From Paramecium sonneborni (lineage: Eukaryota; Ciliophora; Oligohymenophorea; Peniculida; Parameciidae), in contig CAJJDN010000150.1 of assembly GCA_905182985.1 (NCBI GenBank), positions 1 to 64,000 of the forward strand: a DNA stretch of 64,000 nt. The letters are read 5' to 3'. The position numbers and the translations under genes were made by a program. Of this stretch, positions 49,834 through 62,988 are shown in pieces. A model generated the notes under the pieces. That model was given only the letters and a program-made list of their open reading frames with translations. It had not been told where the DNA came from and made no database searches. Every line of letters begins with the position of its first letter. The stretch's first letter is position 1.

Positions 49834-50915
49834 TGTAAAGAATGATCAAAATTCAAATTTAAGAGACTTAAATATTTTACTTAAAAATTAATCCAACATA
49901 ATTATCTGATACATTTTTATATAATAATAGAATTTAATTTAAAGCAATTGGTTCATTATTACTTATTTCGTTAACAAAAATCTTGAAAAAGAAACAACAA
50001 TGAAGTCAAAATCTTATGTATAATATGATGTATATTTCAATTTTTTTAATTTCTTCTTAATCATGCTCTAATCTCTGTATTTTTAATATAAGGCCATAAA
50101 TACTATTTGAATAAATTTTAATTCATATATATTATATAAAATTTGCCTTTTACTATAAACTAACTTCTAAAAATGTTCAGCTCTTCTATATCTTACCCTA
50201 TATTTCATCATTCACTCTGTAAAATAATTAAATACATCATTCAGAAATTCCCTTAAGAAGTTTTCAACTTAATGTTTTTCACTTATTGAAAAGTAAAAAT
50301 ATATTTTAATCTATTAAATTATCCTAAATAATTTTAGGATTGAAGCTATAATCTATCTTCTATAAATCAATATCAAATATTATGCTATTATTAATAATTA
50401 GATTCATTATTGCAAATAGTTTATTTCTTATTTTCTAGAAAAAAAACTCATTTTAATAATTACTCATTTAAATCATTAGTTATTTTTGTTAAAAACTCGA
50501 TTTTTTTCATAAACTTAAATATTCAATTTATTTTAGCACTTAAAGAAACTTTTTCATCCTTTTGTGAAAATGCTTAAAAATCTTTTAAGTAAAAATATCT
50601 CAATGCTTTATAAAAATCTTATCTATTTTCAAACTTCTTATAAAATTATTAGAACACATCTAATTTATTAAAATAGATTAAACTTTTAATAAATAAAAAT
50701 TTTTTGCACAAAATAAAAATTAAAAATTTTAAATTTAATTTATAAATTTACAAAGATTTCAAAGAAATTTTAACTTGATTTAGGATTCTCAATTTCAACC
50801 TTTCTTACAAGAGTATATAAAATATACCTTATTTATTGAGTGTTATGTTATTTATATTAGAGAGTTGCTTTATCCAAGAATTTTTAATTCAAAAAAAAGT
50901 AATTTCATATTTCCA
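49834..50915. repeat. Duplicated 1,082-bp segment, copy 2
   Basis: Same sequence and length as 48751-49832. The copy ends at ...TTTCCA (50915), after which the sequence continues into unique DNA (AAATGAATCG). Confidence 0.92.
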
Positions 50916-51121
50916 AAAATGAATCGAAAGCTACTATTTTGTTTGATTGTTTTTCATCATACTAAATTATTATTTTGATCCATTAGATGTGATTACAAAT
51001 TATTTATAAATTGCAAATAAAGAATAATTGTAAAAATTAATAAATTTTTAAATACATTTTTTTATTCCTTTTTAGAATAAATTATTCATAAAATTTTAAG
51101 TATAATACAGACACATAAATT

Positions 51122-52629
51122 TCACAATAAATTATGAAGATTTTGCTAATTAATTTCTCTACCAGTAAAAGGTAGAAACGGAAACTTCTCAAAGCAAATA
51201 TCAATACCTAATTATATATATCACAATTTTTACTATAATTTGTTATATCTCTTAATTCTACGAATCTCATTAAATACTCTTTATTTAACTTAAAAAATTA
51301 GAGAATTATTTTGCCATTAAATTTTCCAGAAAATTTTAGTAAGATCCTATCTTCTTTCAGAAAAGAATAACTCAATCTAATCAAGCAAGTATTAGTATTT
51401 GAGAATATTTTAAATAAAACTAAACTTAAGATGTCTTGATTTGTTTTTAATATTATTGAAGAAGGTAAATTGAACATTACAATTAGGCTAGGAAAATATT
51501 TGACTTGCTCTGAAATGATACTCCAAAGACTGATTTCTTATATTTTTGTTTCCCAATTACTTTATAGATTATCATAGATTTCAATTAATCGAATCTTTTT
51601 TAAAAAATTAACATATGATGGTTTAGATTTATATTTCTTTTTTAAACATTTTAATAATGTTAATAAGTACTAAGAAATAACTTTGTTACTACAATTTTCT
51701 GATTTGTTAGTTAGCCTTAACTTAGGTTAATGAAAAACTAATAAAATAGTTGGTTGGTTTGAGAAGAATATAGAAAATTCTAATTTTATTTATTCTCTTT
51801 GATATTTAAGGAATATCTCTTATCTATAAAGATCCATTCTATTTTTCTGATATTATTTCATCTAAAAATATATATAATTATTTAAAGATTGCTTTTAATA
51901 TTAAGCTTCTTTTAGAAAATTAAAAATTTATTCTTTATTTTCTAATCCTTTTATAGCATTATTTGCCATCATATATTCAAACTAAAAAGAATTTTCATTA
52001 AAATTTATTATGATATAACATTCCTTGTTTATCAATTATTTTAATATTCTTTCCCATTGTCTATCTCTTTATATTAACATAAATTATGCTCTCATTGCTT
52101 CATTGTATTTGTAATGAAAAAATAAATAAAAAATAGAAACAATTATGAGATTTGTAATAGGATATAAGCTTAGTGCCTATGCTTTATACAAAACGAAAAA
52201 TATTCTTAGAATCGTTATTGAGAAAACTTATAATAATGCTTCTGGAAACTCATTTCCCATTATAATGATAAAACAAGATCCCATCTGATTAGCTCCTTTT
52301 AAATGTGAAACAGCTGCATCAACTTCTTCATCATATATATAAAAAAAAAGGGTCAAAGCATGATTTGCAATTACTGAAAGTATTCTTAAACTTAAAGTGC
52401 TTCTAGTTAGAAATATAACTAATAAAACAAAAAGTATTAGCATTAATAGGTTTGGATAAAAACTTTTTAGATCGCTACTTATTAAAAATGTTAAGCATCT
52501 GAAAAAGAATGCAGCTATATATCCTTTTGTAATAATATTAAAATGCTTAATTCTTATTTGCGACAGTGATTCATTCTAATAAAGCGCCTCAATTTTTTTG
52601 TCTATGAAAAACAAAGTAAATTTATTCAT
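51122..52629 (-). CDS. Membrane sensor-like protein, family copy 4 (divergent)
   Basis: Starts MNKFTLFFIDKKIEALYQNE (52627-52629). The N-terminal ~190 residues contain about five membrane helices (LLMLILFVLLVIFLT; ILSVIANHALTLFFYIY; NLIIVSIFYLFFHY). The cytosolic part has the PAS-like segment CYIIINFNENSFQFEYMMAN, EFSIFFSNQPTILLVFHQP, and a C-terminal block (KCLKKKYKSKPSYVNFL, CLIRLSYSFLKEDRILLKF) in the positions used by copies 1-3. A 20-base intron (GTATTG...TTGAG) near 51210 leads to the end KFPFLPFTGREINQQNLHNLL and the TGA at 51122-51124. Order and spacing match the copies at 34-41 kb, though identity is low. No kinase catalytic motifs are seen. Confidence 0.72.
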
Positions 52630-52973
52630 TTTAATATAATTATGAATTCTCTAAAATAAAGATTCTTCATCTTTTTTTAAAAATAATTAAATATAAAAAG
52701 AACCTTTCAAATAAATAAAGGAATGTTTTCACAATTTATTAAAAAAAATTATTATTGATTAAATTATCGTTTTGCAAGAAATGTAATTTCCATAAGAGCT
52801 TTTTTAATTTAGTAAAACTTGAAATGGAACCTGTAATTTTAAATAGGAAGTTTAAAAAGGGGAATATATTGATGAAAATTTAGATATATATAAAAATTAG
52901 ATTATATTAAGGTTAGAATAAAAATGAAAAAAAAAATAAATTTTAATATCAAATGATGAAAACATTAGATTGT

Positions 52974-54132
52974 TCATGAATGCTAGATTTCTATTTATAA
53001 ATATAATATTACTTTTAATTTTGATTTAAATTTAAGGGTTGATTTGGCATCTTAAAAATGCTTAGAATCCTGATTAGGGCGATTAATGAGATCACAATCT
53101 TATTCTTTACTATTTGGACTTATCATTCTTTAACTTCTAGTTCTATTAAGAAGATGTTTTTCTGAAATAATAGTTTTAAGTTCTCTTTAAGCAACTTATT
53201 TTTCTTTTTCAGCAAGTAATCTAAATCTTACATCCAATTCTCTACATGATCTATCAAGTGTTAAGTTAATATCAGAACTAGATTAATCAGTAGCAAAGTA
53301 TTCTTCTTCATCAATTCTTTGACTTTCGAATCTTGATGTTTAAATAGCATCTTCTTAAGATTTTTGGAGTGTGAAATTGAATTATTCATCAAAATTACTT
53401 ATGGCATTATATTTTGATAGAGGTAAATCTCTAACAAAAGTGGAATCAAAAGAAAAGAGTTATGGATTTTATTTATTTTTAGCTTTAGGTGAATCTTGTT
53501 TATGTTCTATTTGATTATAAACAAATTATTAAAGTAATGCAAAATCTAATTCAATATTATTTTATTGAAGTTGTTTTTATGATGTAAGATGATTAACAGA
53601 CATAGATCTTTTTTTAATAGAATCATTTTAAAAGTAAAGTTCATGATATTATTTATAAGGTAATTCTTATTTTGATTTTTTAGGTGTAATAGGTTCTAAT
53701 TATCCATTTAATTGTTTTTCAGAGGCAGTAAGAATATCATAAAGATCATTGAACTATTAAGTAATTAAGAAATCAAAGAAAGACATATTAGGATTTTATG
53801 CTGCAAGATCAAATAATTCAATTTTAAATTCTTTGATTGCTTTGATAATTTCAATTATTATATTTTATTATGGTGGATTGGAATCTATTATAGGATTTTC
53901 AATATTCTAGCCTTAAAGAGCATGAATAATGAATTAAAATGTAAAGGTATATAGTTTTTATCTAAAATTATTATCTGATTTTCTATTTTTTAGTATTAGT
54001 ATAAATGTACATTTAGATTTGTAAAAATGTGGATACGCATTTAGCTAATTCTTCAATTAGATGAGTAATGGAAGTTAAATCACTAGTTTTAACAGAGGAG
54101 AGTAGACTACATTAACTAAAACTCAATTTCAT
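52974..54132 (-). CDS. Unrecognised Ser/Gln-rich protein, ~375 residues
   Basis: MKLSFSQCSLLSSVKTSDLT and a helical N-terminus (LIEELAKCVSTFLQIQ), one 28-base intron (GTACAT...AATAG) near 53990, then helices IIEIIKAIKEFKIELFDLAA and FNDLYDILTASEKQL. The C-terminal half is low-complexity and charged with a coiled segment RELDVRFRLLAEKEKQVAQR. The ending RMISPNSKEQDCDLINRPNQ, with the TGA at 52974-52976, is less certain because hydrophobic codons follow. It shares a 136-base divergent upstream region with the PLK4-like kinase. No domain is recognised. Confidence 0.65.
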
Positions 54133-54268
54133 TTAAATTTAAATAATGAAATAATAAAAGAGTCTGTTAATGGAAGTGAGATTGTAATAAAGTATTTTAT
54201 GTATATGAATTAGTGTTATAATTCTAGTAAATTAATATTAAAATCTGTTAAAAATATAGTTGTTAATA

Positions 54269-56053
54269 ATGAAATAAGACTCTTTGGCAGTAAGTGTATT
54301 AATTTTTGATTAGGAAGAATTACTAAATCAAAAATCCAATAGGTCGTGGAGCAGGTAGTTTTGTATGTAAAATTGTGAACCGTTTAAGTAAAATTGAGAT
54401 GGCTGCTAAGATCATATAGAAAACAAAATCGAATGCGCAAAAAATATAAAATGAGGTTGCTATTCATTTAGAATTACGCCATAAGAATATAGTGTTAATG
54501 ACAGATATTTTAGAGGATGCAGATAACAGTTATCTAATAATGGAATTATGTGACTCAGATATTTATTAGTTAATTAAAAAAGAACAATTTTCTGAATAAT
54601 AAATAAGATATTATGGTAAATAATTAGCAGAGGGATTATAATATTTACATTCTCATAATATAATACATAGAGATATTAAATTAGGTAATTTATTAGTTCA
54701 GAATAATATTCTTAAAATTGCTGATTTTGGATTAGCAGTGAAATTAAATAATGATGAAGAGGAGAGAAGTACTTTATGCGGAACTCCAAATTATATTAGT
54801 CCTGAAATCTTAAATTAATAACCATATGGTAAAAAAGTAGATTTATGGAGTATGGGATGTTGTTTATATGCAATGGCTACAGGACATGGACCATTTGAAG
54901 AAAAGAATACCCCATTAAATGAAGTTTTAAGGAGAGTTAAAATTGGTGATTTTGATTTGCCTAATAATTTCACAGAAGTATTTAAAGATTTACTTATTAA
55001 TCTATTAAATTTAGATGCTGATTAAAGATATTCTATTGAATAAATTATTAAACACCCCTTTTTTATTGAATCTATTCCTCCTAGAATTTAAAGTAGAAAT
55101 CAATCAAGTTCATAAATTAAATAACTTCTTGATTTAAGTCCTTTTGTTAAATAATAACATAGATCTACTTGTTCTATGATTGGATTAGAAAAATAATAAA
55201 TTGTAGCTTCTTTTCTATTAAAATAATAATAATTAGGTGGTAAAAAACTTTTATTTGGTTTAACTACTAATTGTAAAGGTGGATTAAAATAAAATTATCA
55301 TCTAGAAAATGTTCCTAGATTCTTTTTACCTTAAGAATCTCATTCTAATAATACTAGTTGTAATCATCATAATAAAGAAAATATTTAAAAAGAAAATTCT
55401 AATAATGAAAATATAAGAGATAATAGTGTCAAATTAACTAAATAGAATTCTTCTGTTATTAATATATATAATGAATCACCTATTAAATTAGGAGATTTAA
55501 AATAATGTAAATTATAAACTAAAAATGGTTTATTATAAATACATGAAGATGGTAGATTTGAAATGGATGTATGTAATAAAGATCTAAATTTTATAATCTA
55601 AACAAATGGATTAGAAGTATTTATTATATAAATTATTAGATTCTAGTTCAAAAGAAAGGATAAAAACCAAAATAATATCAATTAAATGAATTACCTTAAA
55701 AATTATAGAAATTTTATACTTATTCTAAATAAGTTTGTAATGCTATTAGAGAAAGAAATCAAAAACATAAAATTAATAATGAACATGGAAATTTTGCTTT
55801 AAAAAATACTAAATTAGGATAATGTTATGAAGGATACATAGCTTAATCTAAAATTAAAGTATTATTTTATTATGATTAGATTTAACATGTATTAAATTCG
55901 GATACAATAAAATTGTAATTATAAAATGGATCATTGAAATCTATAAATATTAATGAATTTTAATAGTTATCAAGTTAGGCTAGAATGGATCCTAATGAAG
56001 TTTACTCAATAAAAATAGCCTTGAAATATTTAGCTCAATGTTAATAATAATGA
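54269..56053 (+). CDS. PLK4: Polo-like kinase, PLK4-type
   Basis: A Ser/Thr kinase of the polo family, whose PLK4 branch controls centriole/basal-body duplication. The kinase domain begins at residue ~12: [17 protein letters not shown], lysine in [38 protein letters not shown] (polo-type activation end), and [21 protein letters not shown]. The middle is Asn/Ser-rich. The C-terminal ~200 residues contain strands consistent with cryptic polo boxes ([35 protein letters not shown]). Introns: 28 bases (GTAAGT...GGAAG) just after MKQDSLA near 54290, and 23 bases (GTATTT...TATTAG) near 55617. About 575 residues. PLK4 rather than PLK1 is inferred from the C-terminal layout. Confidence 0.85.
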
Positions 56054-56084
56054 TATATTAGTTAATATTTATTTTAATAATTAT

Positions 56085-57310
56085 TCACCAACCATAAGTT
56101 GCTTTCATTTTATCTTTTTTATCTTTAAATTCTTATTTTCTTTATTCGTAACCTTCCTACTTTAAGGCAGCTTAATAATTAAGTGAATCAATATGATTTT
56201 TCTCTCTTTTTAATTAATTGACATCTGTTGGTACTTTTAAAAATGCTTCTTATTTTTATTTCATTTTTTCTCTTTCCATTCCCCAATACTTCTCGTTGGT
56301 ACCTTATAAATTAATAATTTATGAATTGTCTTCTCCTATTTCATAAGTAACATTAACAATTCCTTTTTCATTTATAGTTTTTTAATCTTACATATAGACA
56401 TCATCTTAATCAAACTCTTAAATCAATGCTTACTCTTCCTTTGTTAATTTTTTAATAGCAGTATTACTTAAAATTTCTGCTTCTTTAAAATTAATACCAG
56501 GAGGCATTGGAGGTAGACGCTTTTTCACAATTGTATTTAATTTCTATTCCAATTTATTCTTTGGTTATGGTAATAAGAGATGTAATTTTCCATTCTTTAT
56601 CTCTTATCTCTAAATAGGAATTTCTTCCTTATCATCTGATTCAGATTACTAATCTACTAAAACAGCATTCTCATCATTTGTCTTTATTTTCTTAGACATT
56701 TTGTTTAGATGATCCAGTGTGATTGTTTTTGTTTTTGGTTTCTTCACTTCCTCAAGAGATTTAATAGAATCGCTATCAGAATCATAATCGACTAACTTTT
56801 AAATCATAACAATTATTCAACTATATATTCAACTAACATACGAGCATTCGATAGTAATGTAGTACGTGAAGTTATCTAAGTAACTAAATCTTCTTTCTCA
56901 GCATTTAGAATATTACTCACTTTCTTCTATTACTCACATAATGTTTCCAATTATTCTTATGGAACACTTAAATGCTTATAATTTCTAATTGTTAAATATT
57001 AATACTAGCCTAATAACTCCCATCTAAAACGTAAATGTTTATAATAACGATTCTTTACCATTGCCAATGTTTTGCCTCCAAAATGTCTATGAATCTTTTA
57101 AAACTTTGGACCATTATTCAATACTAATTATAATATCAATCTATCTTCCTCATCAGTGAACTTTTATCCTGATTTTTTACTATTTGATCCATCCATCCCT
57201 CTTCTCTTTTTTCTATGATAATCATATTCATTTTTCTTCTTCTATCTCTTCAATACTCCTAGTTTATTTTCTTAATCATTCTAAGATGATCCTTCTTCAT
57301 TACTAACCAT
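56085..57310 (-). CDS. Myb/SANT domain protein joined to a PRCC domain
   Basis: The first part (MVSNEEGSSQNDQENKLGVL) has a bipartite basic stretch and a Myb repeat: KFTDEEDRLILQLVLNNGPK, IHRHFGGKTLAMVKNRYYKHLRF. A coiled segment follows (EQLETLCEQQKKVSNILNAE). The second part is acidic (DYDSDSDSIKSLEEVKKPKT) and carries a PRCC-type C-terminus: RLPPMPPGINFKEAEIL, a DSLNYQAALKQEGYEQRKQEFKD helix and the final KMKATYGW. PRCC is a nuclear protein linked to splicing in animals. In the unspliced DNA the Myb frame ends TTATGATTT, where TGA overlaps an ATG for the PRCC part. A 26-base intron (GTTGAA...AAAAG) covers this point and fuses both in frame. Two overlapping genes remain possible. Confidence 0.75.
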
Positions 57311-57946
57311 TCTAATCAAAAATTCACTAATTTTATTAATTATCAATTAATATTTGATACACATAAGGTTTTATTTTTAATAACTAATTAATGTACTAAA
57401 CGATATGAATTCTAAAAAAATCTAATCAATAATATACAACATTCCAATTTATAAATTATTTTCAATCGCCTTTATTTTAATTATTAAATTTCCTATTCAT
57501 ATTTTATTCTATACTTGATTTCCTACACTCTTCTATTAATAAATGTCATTCATTATCAAAATTAAATCATTACAATTTTTACACACTTAAATTTTAATAT
57601 AAAATATTTCCATTTTTTATAAACTATCGACAAGAAATAGAACTGTTATTTTATTTTTCCATGAGATTACATAAATTTATATTAAAATAATTATTGTTTC
57701 CAAATAAAAAATAATGAAAAAAAAAAAGCGCATTATAATTTAAGAGATCATGTATAATTATAATTATTAATAATCATATATAGATTAATATATTCTTCTT
57801 TCTAATTGATCTTTTTTTAAGCTAAATCTTTCGAATAAAAGAAGTTTAAATATGAATTTTTTTTTTTGCAGAAAAATTAATTGTTCAAAAGCTATAGAAT
57901 TATAATTATATCTATTTAATATTTAAACTAAAAATTTTATTTTCTT
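57311..57946. other. Intergenic between divergent genes
   Basis: About 640 bases of A+T-rich DNA between the Myb-PRCC and GTPase genes, with long A and T runs near 57715 and 57860. No frame or RNA gene is recognised; it should hold both promoters. Confidence 0.5.
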
Positions 57947-60777
57947 ATGATTTAATAAGAATAATTATCCATATTAGATGGGCTGAAATATATATATGAT
58001 AAGTAGATACCTTTACCAGATAAAATATTAGAGAAATAAACAATTTTATTTTATTTTAATCTTACAGAAAATAATCAAATTTAAGAGCAATTAAAACAAC
58101 TGGTAACAGAAGAAGAATCTTGGATTAATGGTTTCACAGGAAGCTTAAATACTGAATCCAAAAATAAAAACAAAGTATATTATTTTTATAATCTAATAAT
58201 TAAATAAAATAACAATCTAGACATTAATATTAAAGAATTAATTAGGATAAGATTGTTTTTATAAAAATATATTTCTCTATTCAAAACTTGTCATTTTAAA
58301 TTAATTTTTCATATGGATATTCAAGAAAATGATGAAACTTAACTGAAAGAAAAAATTTTGATAAAAGCTTATAATTTATTAGATGGATTTCGTTTGGAAA
58401 TTTCTTATCTCATAATTTTAAATAGCTAAAACAATTTTCAATATATAAACATTATTTCAATGATATCAGATTCAAAAATAAATTCTTCTAAAATAGATTT
58501 TCTAGAAAGTCTAAAAAAAATAGATTAAACTATGTTTTCAAAGATAAATGATATTGATGAGTATAATTTTTTTTTTAAAAAAGAACACATAACAATAGGA
58601 TTCAAATCTTAGCAGTATATCTAAGAGTAAATTAATGTAATTCTGAAATCATTTAACACTTAACTATAGTATCTCTAAAACAATTTATAATAATTATAGG
58701 AATATCCAATTGATAGTTAAAATGAAAATAAAAACTAAAATGTTAAAGACTATGATAAAAATTTAAAATTATTGATTAAGGAGATGAGATAAGTATTTAA
58801 AGGAAATCCTATTTTTTTGAATTTAGTAGACTTAATCCCTTAAATATTGAATAAGTATAAAGACATGATAATAGATAAATTTAAATAAATTTTTGAAACG
58901 AATAGATATTTGCAAGATTATTTGAATTCAAATGAAAAAGGTTTAATGTAGATAATGGAAAATTTTCAATTTGAATTTAGACTTAATGAATGTGATAAAG
59001 AAATTATGATATACTTTTCAGGGTATTATGATGAGGATGAATTGCAATAAACAATATTTAATATATAATATAAAATTGAATACTGGTATAAGTACTTTGA
59101 TGAGCATAATCTTTAAAGTTTAACAATTATTAGGAGGTTATTAAAAGATGCAAATATTTTTAAAGAATTTAATGAAACAATTGTATTTGTAGTTGGACTA
59201 ACAAAAGTTGGAAAGAGTACCTTCATAAATATATTGGATAATCCAGAAAATATTATTGTAACGAAAGATAGAAAATTCGATGTAAATAATTAAAACAACT
59301 AATTTAAAATTTCGCATGAAAATAATAGTGAAACTTAGAAACTTGAATATAAAAAAATTAATGATTACATCTTAGTAGATACCCCTGGGATTTTTGATAC
59401 TAATGAAGACAATAGAATTTATAATCTTATCAATATTTTCAAATCAATAAAAACCTCAAAAAAGTTCATAATTGTTGTGTTAATTGACGGAGAGAAACTA
59501 CTTGAAAGTAAAAACGATTTGATAACAACAATTTAAAATATTGGTTCAATGCTCCCTGATGAAATTATCTATTCAGCTTTGAATTCTATTATACTTCCTG
59601 TTTTCACAAAATTAAAGAATAAATCTACTCTGGAAGAAATTAAAAAGAATTGGTAATCTTAAACTATGTAATTTATTAATAATGACAAACTTTAAAAATT
59701 TTTAAAATCTATTAAAGAATAAATTGATAATGGCGATTATTTATAAATTTATGATGTTTAATTCTATTCCTAAAGTAACCTTGAAAAAATAAAGCAAGAA
59801 AGAGATAAATTTTAATAGGAAGGAAATGAATATTTTATAAAAGATAAAATAAATGAATGTATGGAAAATATTCAAAAAGTTTAAGAATTAAATCTTCAGA
59901 TATAATAAATAGAAAATAATGAAGAAATTTATACTACAATCCTGATCTTGAAAAATTTAAAAATATTAAAAGAGAGGTTTTCGAAAAATGTTCAATATTA
60001 AAAGATAAACAAAATAATATTTAGAGGATATAACTGGATTTTAAATTAGAAATACCAGATAATTAAAAGACTCATTTTGATAGGATTATACGTAATCGGA
60101 AATAGGTTTTAGAGCATGCTTTAAATGAAATTTTTTTATAAATCATCAATAAAACTTTATATGATAAAACTATAGATATTCAACATAAATAAGAAAAAAT
60201 AGAAAAATTACAGTTATATTTTAAATCATTCTAAATTTTTAATTGTTCTTTACAAAAAATAGATATAGATTTAATAAGATATTTCGGTATAGCACCTCTT
60301 CATTATTATTTTACTAATTAAAAGGAATAAAAATATCCTTTTGATAATTTAATTAATTACTTAAATTAAATTTAGGAAGAATTTCCTTCTAATTATATTG
60401 AAGAACAAATTAAGTTAATTAAAGACTTTAAAGAATTATAGACTTCTTGTAAATAATAAAATGTATCCTCTGTAACTATAGAAAACTTTATTAAGGAATT
60501 ATAGATTTTATCAAAAGCGTGCAGTGATAATAATTATACATACGATCAATTATCAAATTAGGTTTCTAATTTTATAAAATCTGATCATTTAGAGCATATC
60601 CTTTTATTTTGGTCTTTTTTTTTTTTTACAGTCAATATCACTCTTCCTTCTTTGATTGTTTCTGGATGTTATAAATGGGTTCATAAAAACCTGATAATAA
60701 ATTAAGAAGAAGAGAAGTTTAGATAATTATAGTTAAAATGGGTTTAAATTTCATATAAGTTATAAAAAGGGGAATGA
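57947..60777 (+). CDS. Large GTPase, AIG1/dynamin-like P-loop protein
   Basis: About 930 residues. The N-terminal ~400 residues are helical (MIQQEQLSILDGLKYIYDKQ; LTEEESWINGFTGS-type start). The GTPase domain begins near residue 410 with the P-loop VVGLTKVGKSTFINIL, followed by G3 LVDTPGIFDTNED; the G4 position reads FTKLKNK, which is atypical. Long coiled segments follow (LEKIKQERDKFQQEGNEYF), and a hydrophobic segment SFFFFTVNITLPSLIVSGCY near the C-terminus could anchor it in a membrane. One ~35-base intron near 60000 (GTTCAA...TTTAG) is needed. The ATG at 57947 opens a continuous frame. GTP binding is well supported; the exact family (GIMAP-like versus dynamin-like) is not. Confidence 0.78.
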
Positions 60778-60874
60778 TTAAAGTAAAGTCTTGGTACTTG
60801 AAAATAATAATTTATATTGCATTAAAATTCTAATATATATTTTTATTTTAGATAATTTAATTATTTTTATTTTA

Positions 60875-62086
60875 ATGAATAAATTAAAAAGTAATGTTAT
60901 TAGAAGCATTCCAAACTTACATTAAGAAAGTAAGGTTGAGTATGGTAAAATATTAAGTGCAATAAAGCCAAATGAATTTTAAGAACCAAAAACAGCTAAA
61001 TATATGTAATTGGATCTGAAAAATAAACTTAATTCATAATTTAGAGAAAATGTTACGAGTTTAAGTTCAGAAAGATAATAACCAAAAAAGATAAAGAAAA
61101 TAGATGGAAAAGTGGCAACAATTGTTGAATTGATCAAATAAGATTTGCTTCCTATGTTGAATATTCAAAATGATAGAATTGAAAAATTAGAAAGAAGATT
61201 TAAATTAAAGAACGATTCAGAAGGTGATTGTGATTTACGTAAGACTTCCATAATATCTGATAAAAAATCAAATTCGGTTGTAGAAAATGAAGTCCAGAAT
61301 TTATCCGTTAGTGTTGATGAAATAAAAAAAAATTTATCACATCTTGATAATTTTGTTAAATATCAATTTATAAAGGGTAAATGCTAGTCTTAAGAAGTGC
61401 CAAACAACAAAAATAAAAGTTTAATATCATAAATCTAATCTAAAGTTAATACAGAAATAATGTAATAAAAAATTGAGTCTTAAGAGACAATCAAATAAAT
61501 ACAAGAATATATATCTGTTTAGTTATAAGAAATAAAAGATTGGATTAATACTATATCAATTGATTAATAGAAAGAAATAGAGATTAAACAAAATCAAATG
61601 GAAACACAATTTTATTAATTTTTATATTAACCATTAGAAGTGTTAAGATAAATCTAAACAAACTAAAATGATATTTAGATTTAAATAAAGTAATTGGAAT
61701 CTGTTTTGAATTCTAATGTATTTTTTAAAAAAGATTATAATTCAAAAGATGATATTATTTGTTGTAAGCAAGATCTTAACAAAGAGTTAATTAAAATTGA
61801 TTGCGGTCATTTATACCACAAGGAATGTTTAGAAAAGGGAATTGAAATTGATCTAAAAGATTAAAAATATTTTAGCTGTAAAGAATGTCACACATAGATA
61901 TAATTGAATAAAATTAGATAAATTAAAATCTCACAAAAATTATTAGATTAAATATTTAAAGAATAATTAAAATAGTTGATGACAACTTCAAAGATTGAAA
62001 TGATGTAATGTTTGAAATGTGGATTCATATATATATAAGATAAATAATAACAAAACCACTCAAGCCCCTGTGTATAATGTACTTGA
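60875..62086 (+). CDS. Coiled-coil protein with C-terminal RING-like zinc finger
   Basis: An intronless frame of 403 residues. Residues 1-270 are coiled-coil (LNIQNDRIEKLERRFKLKND; VENEVQNLSVSVDEIKKNL). From about residue 285: DIICCKQDLNKELIKIDCGH, LYHKECLEKG and FSCKECHTQ, which gives the C-x-H-x2-H-x2-C ... C-x2-C part of a RING finger; the first Cys pair is adjacent (CC) rather than C-x2-C. A second Cys cluster follows, CLKCGFIYI ... CVQCT, as in in-between-RING domains, but the protein stops there. If functional it would be a ubiquitin-ligase-type protein; a truncated RBR protein is an alternative. Confidence 0.75.
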
Positions 62087-62988
62087 TAAAAAATTTAAAT
62101 CATGAAATAATTTCAAAGTAACTTTATATATTATTTATATTGATATACTATAATTATATGGGTTGCTCAAAAAGAAACCCATTCTATGAATTCCATGAGA
62201 TCATTAATCTCTATCACGACACCTATAGAATATTTTGAAAAGAAATCAACTCTTTGTAGTATGTTATTTTTGTAGAGGCTAACAAAATCACCAAATGAAT
62301 AGAACTAAAATACAGAAATTATTTAAATTTAAAATCTATAATTGAGCTTATTGAAATGCAAGTTGAGATTAATAAATCCCACATTATAAATTGAAAATTT
62401 GGAACAATAAAAATTAACTAAATTCTTTCATCAAATTTGCCTAATAAGCTTATTTTTTAGAATTAGTTGTTCAGATAACAAATAAATAAGTTATTGAAGC
62501 AATTAATTGAAAAATCTGATTTTCTAGAAATAGAGAGAATATTGAATTTATCATATCAAAAATGGCCATTATTATTTCTTCCATAATATAAAAGAACTAG
62601 AAATTCTTTAATAATTTTGATTATTATAAAATTAACTTTTTATATAAAGTATTTTATAATTTTTTAATTAAAGTAGTATTATTCAATGATAAATAATTCA
62701 AATTTATAGATTATTTATATTATGAATATCAATTAAAATAAGCATATTATTTTTTTTTATTCAGTAGATCTTGAAATAAATTAGAGTAAAAAGGCGATTT
62801 AATTATTTGTAAATAAATATAATTTCAAAAAATCAAGATTATTAATTGTTTGTGAGGTGGATGCAAAAAATGAAATAATAAAATTTGAACAGTAAAATGA
62901 TAATTAAAAAAAATATAGAATAGGAAGGAAGTATTTTCAAATCTTTGAGTAGAAACCTTGAAATTATAATTTAATTAAATATTAGAAA
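62087..62988. other. Gene-poor stretch
   Basis: A + frame from 62158 (MGCSKRNPFYEFHEIINLYH) is open for only 26 codons. The same frame continues with three further TGA codons to about 62960, a count close to chance. I see no supported gene here; a decayed one is possible. Confidence 0.4.

Larger units (their letters stand above)
48402..51121. other. Gene-poor stretch dominated by a duplicated segment
   Basis: Apart from the two copies of the 1,082-base segment, nothing convincing is seen. Minus-strand frames within the segment read weakly as protein (QKDEKVSLSAKIN) but are cut by TGA codons; they may be a gene fragment truncated by the assembly join. Confidence 0.4.

Noticed and set aside
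48751..50915. True tandem duplication or transposon with long direct repeats
   Set aside because: The single N exactly at the junction and identical copy lengths point to an assembly join.
62158..62960. Possible gene MGCSKRNPFYEF with TGA read as tryptophan
   Set aside because: Four TGA codons in ~260 codons is what random sequence of this composition would give, and no domain is visible. The rest of the window uses TGA only as a stop.
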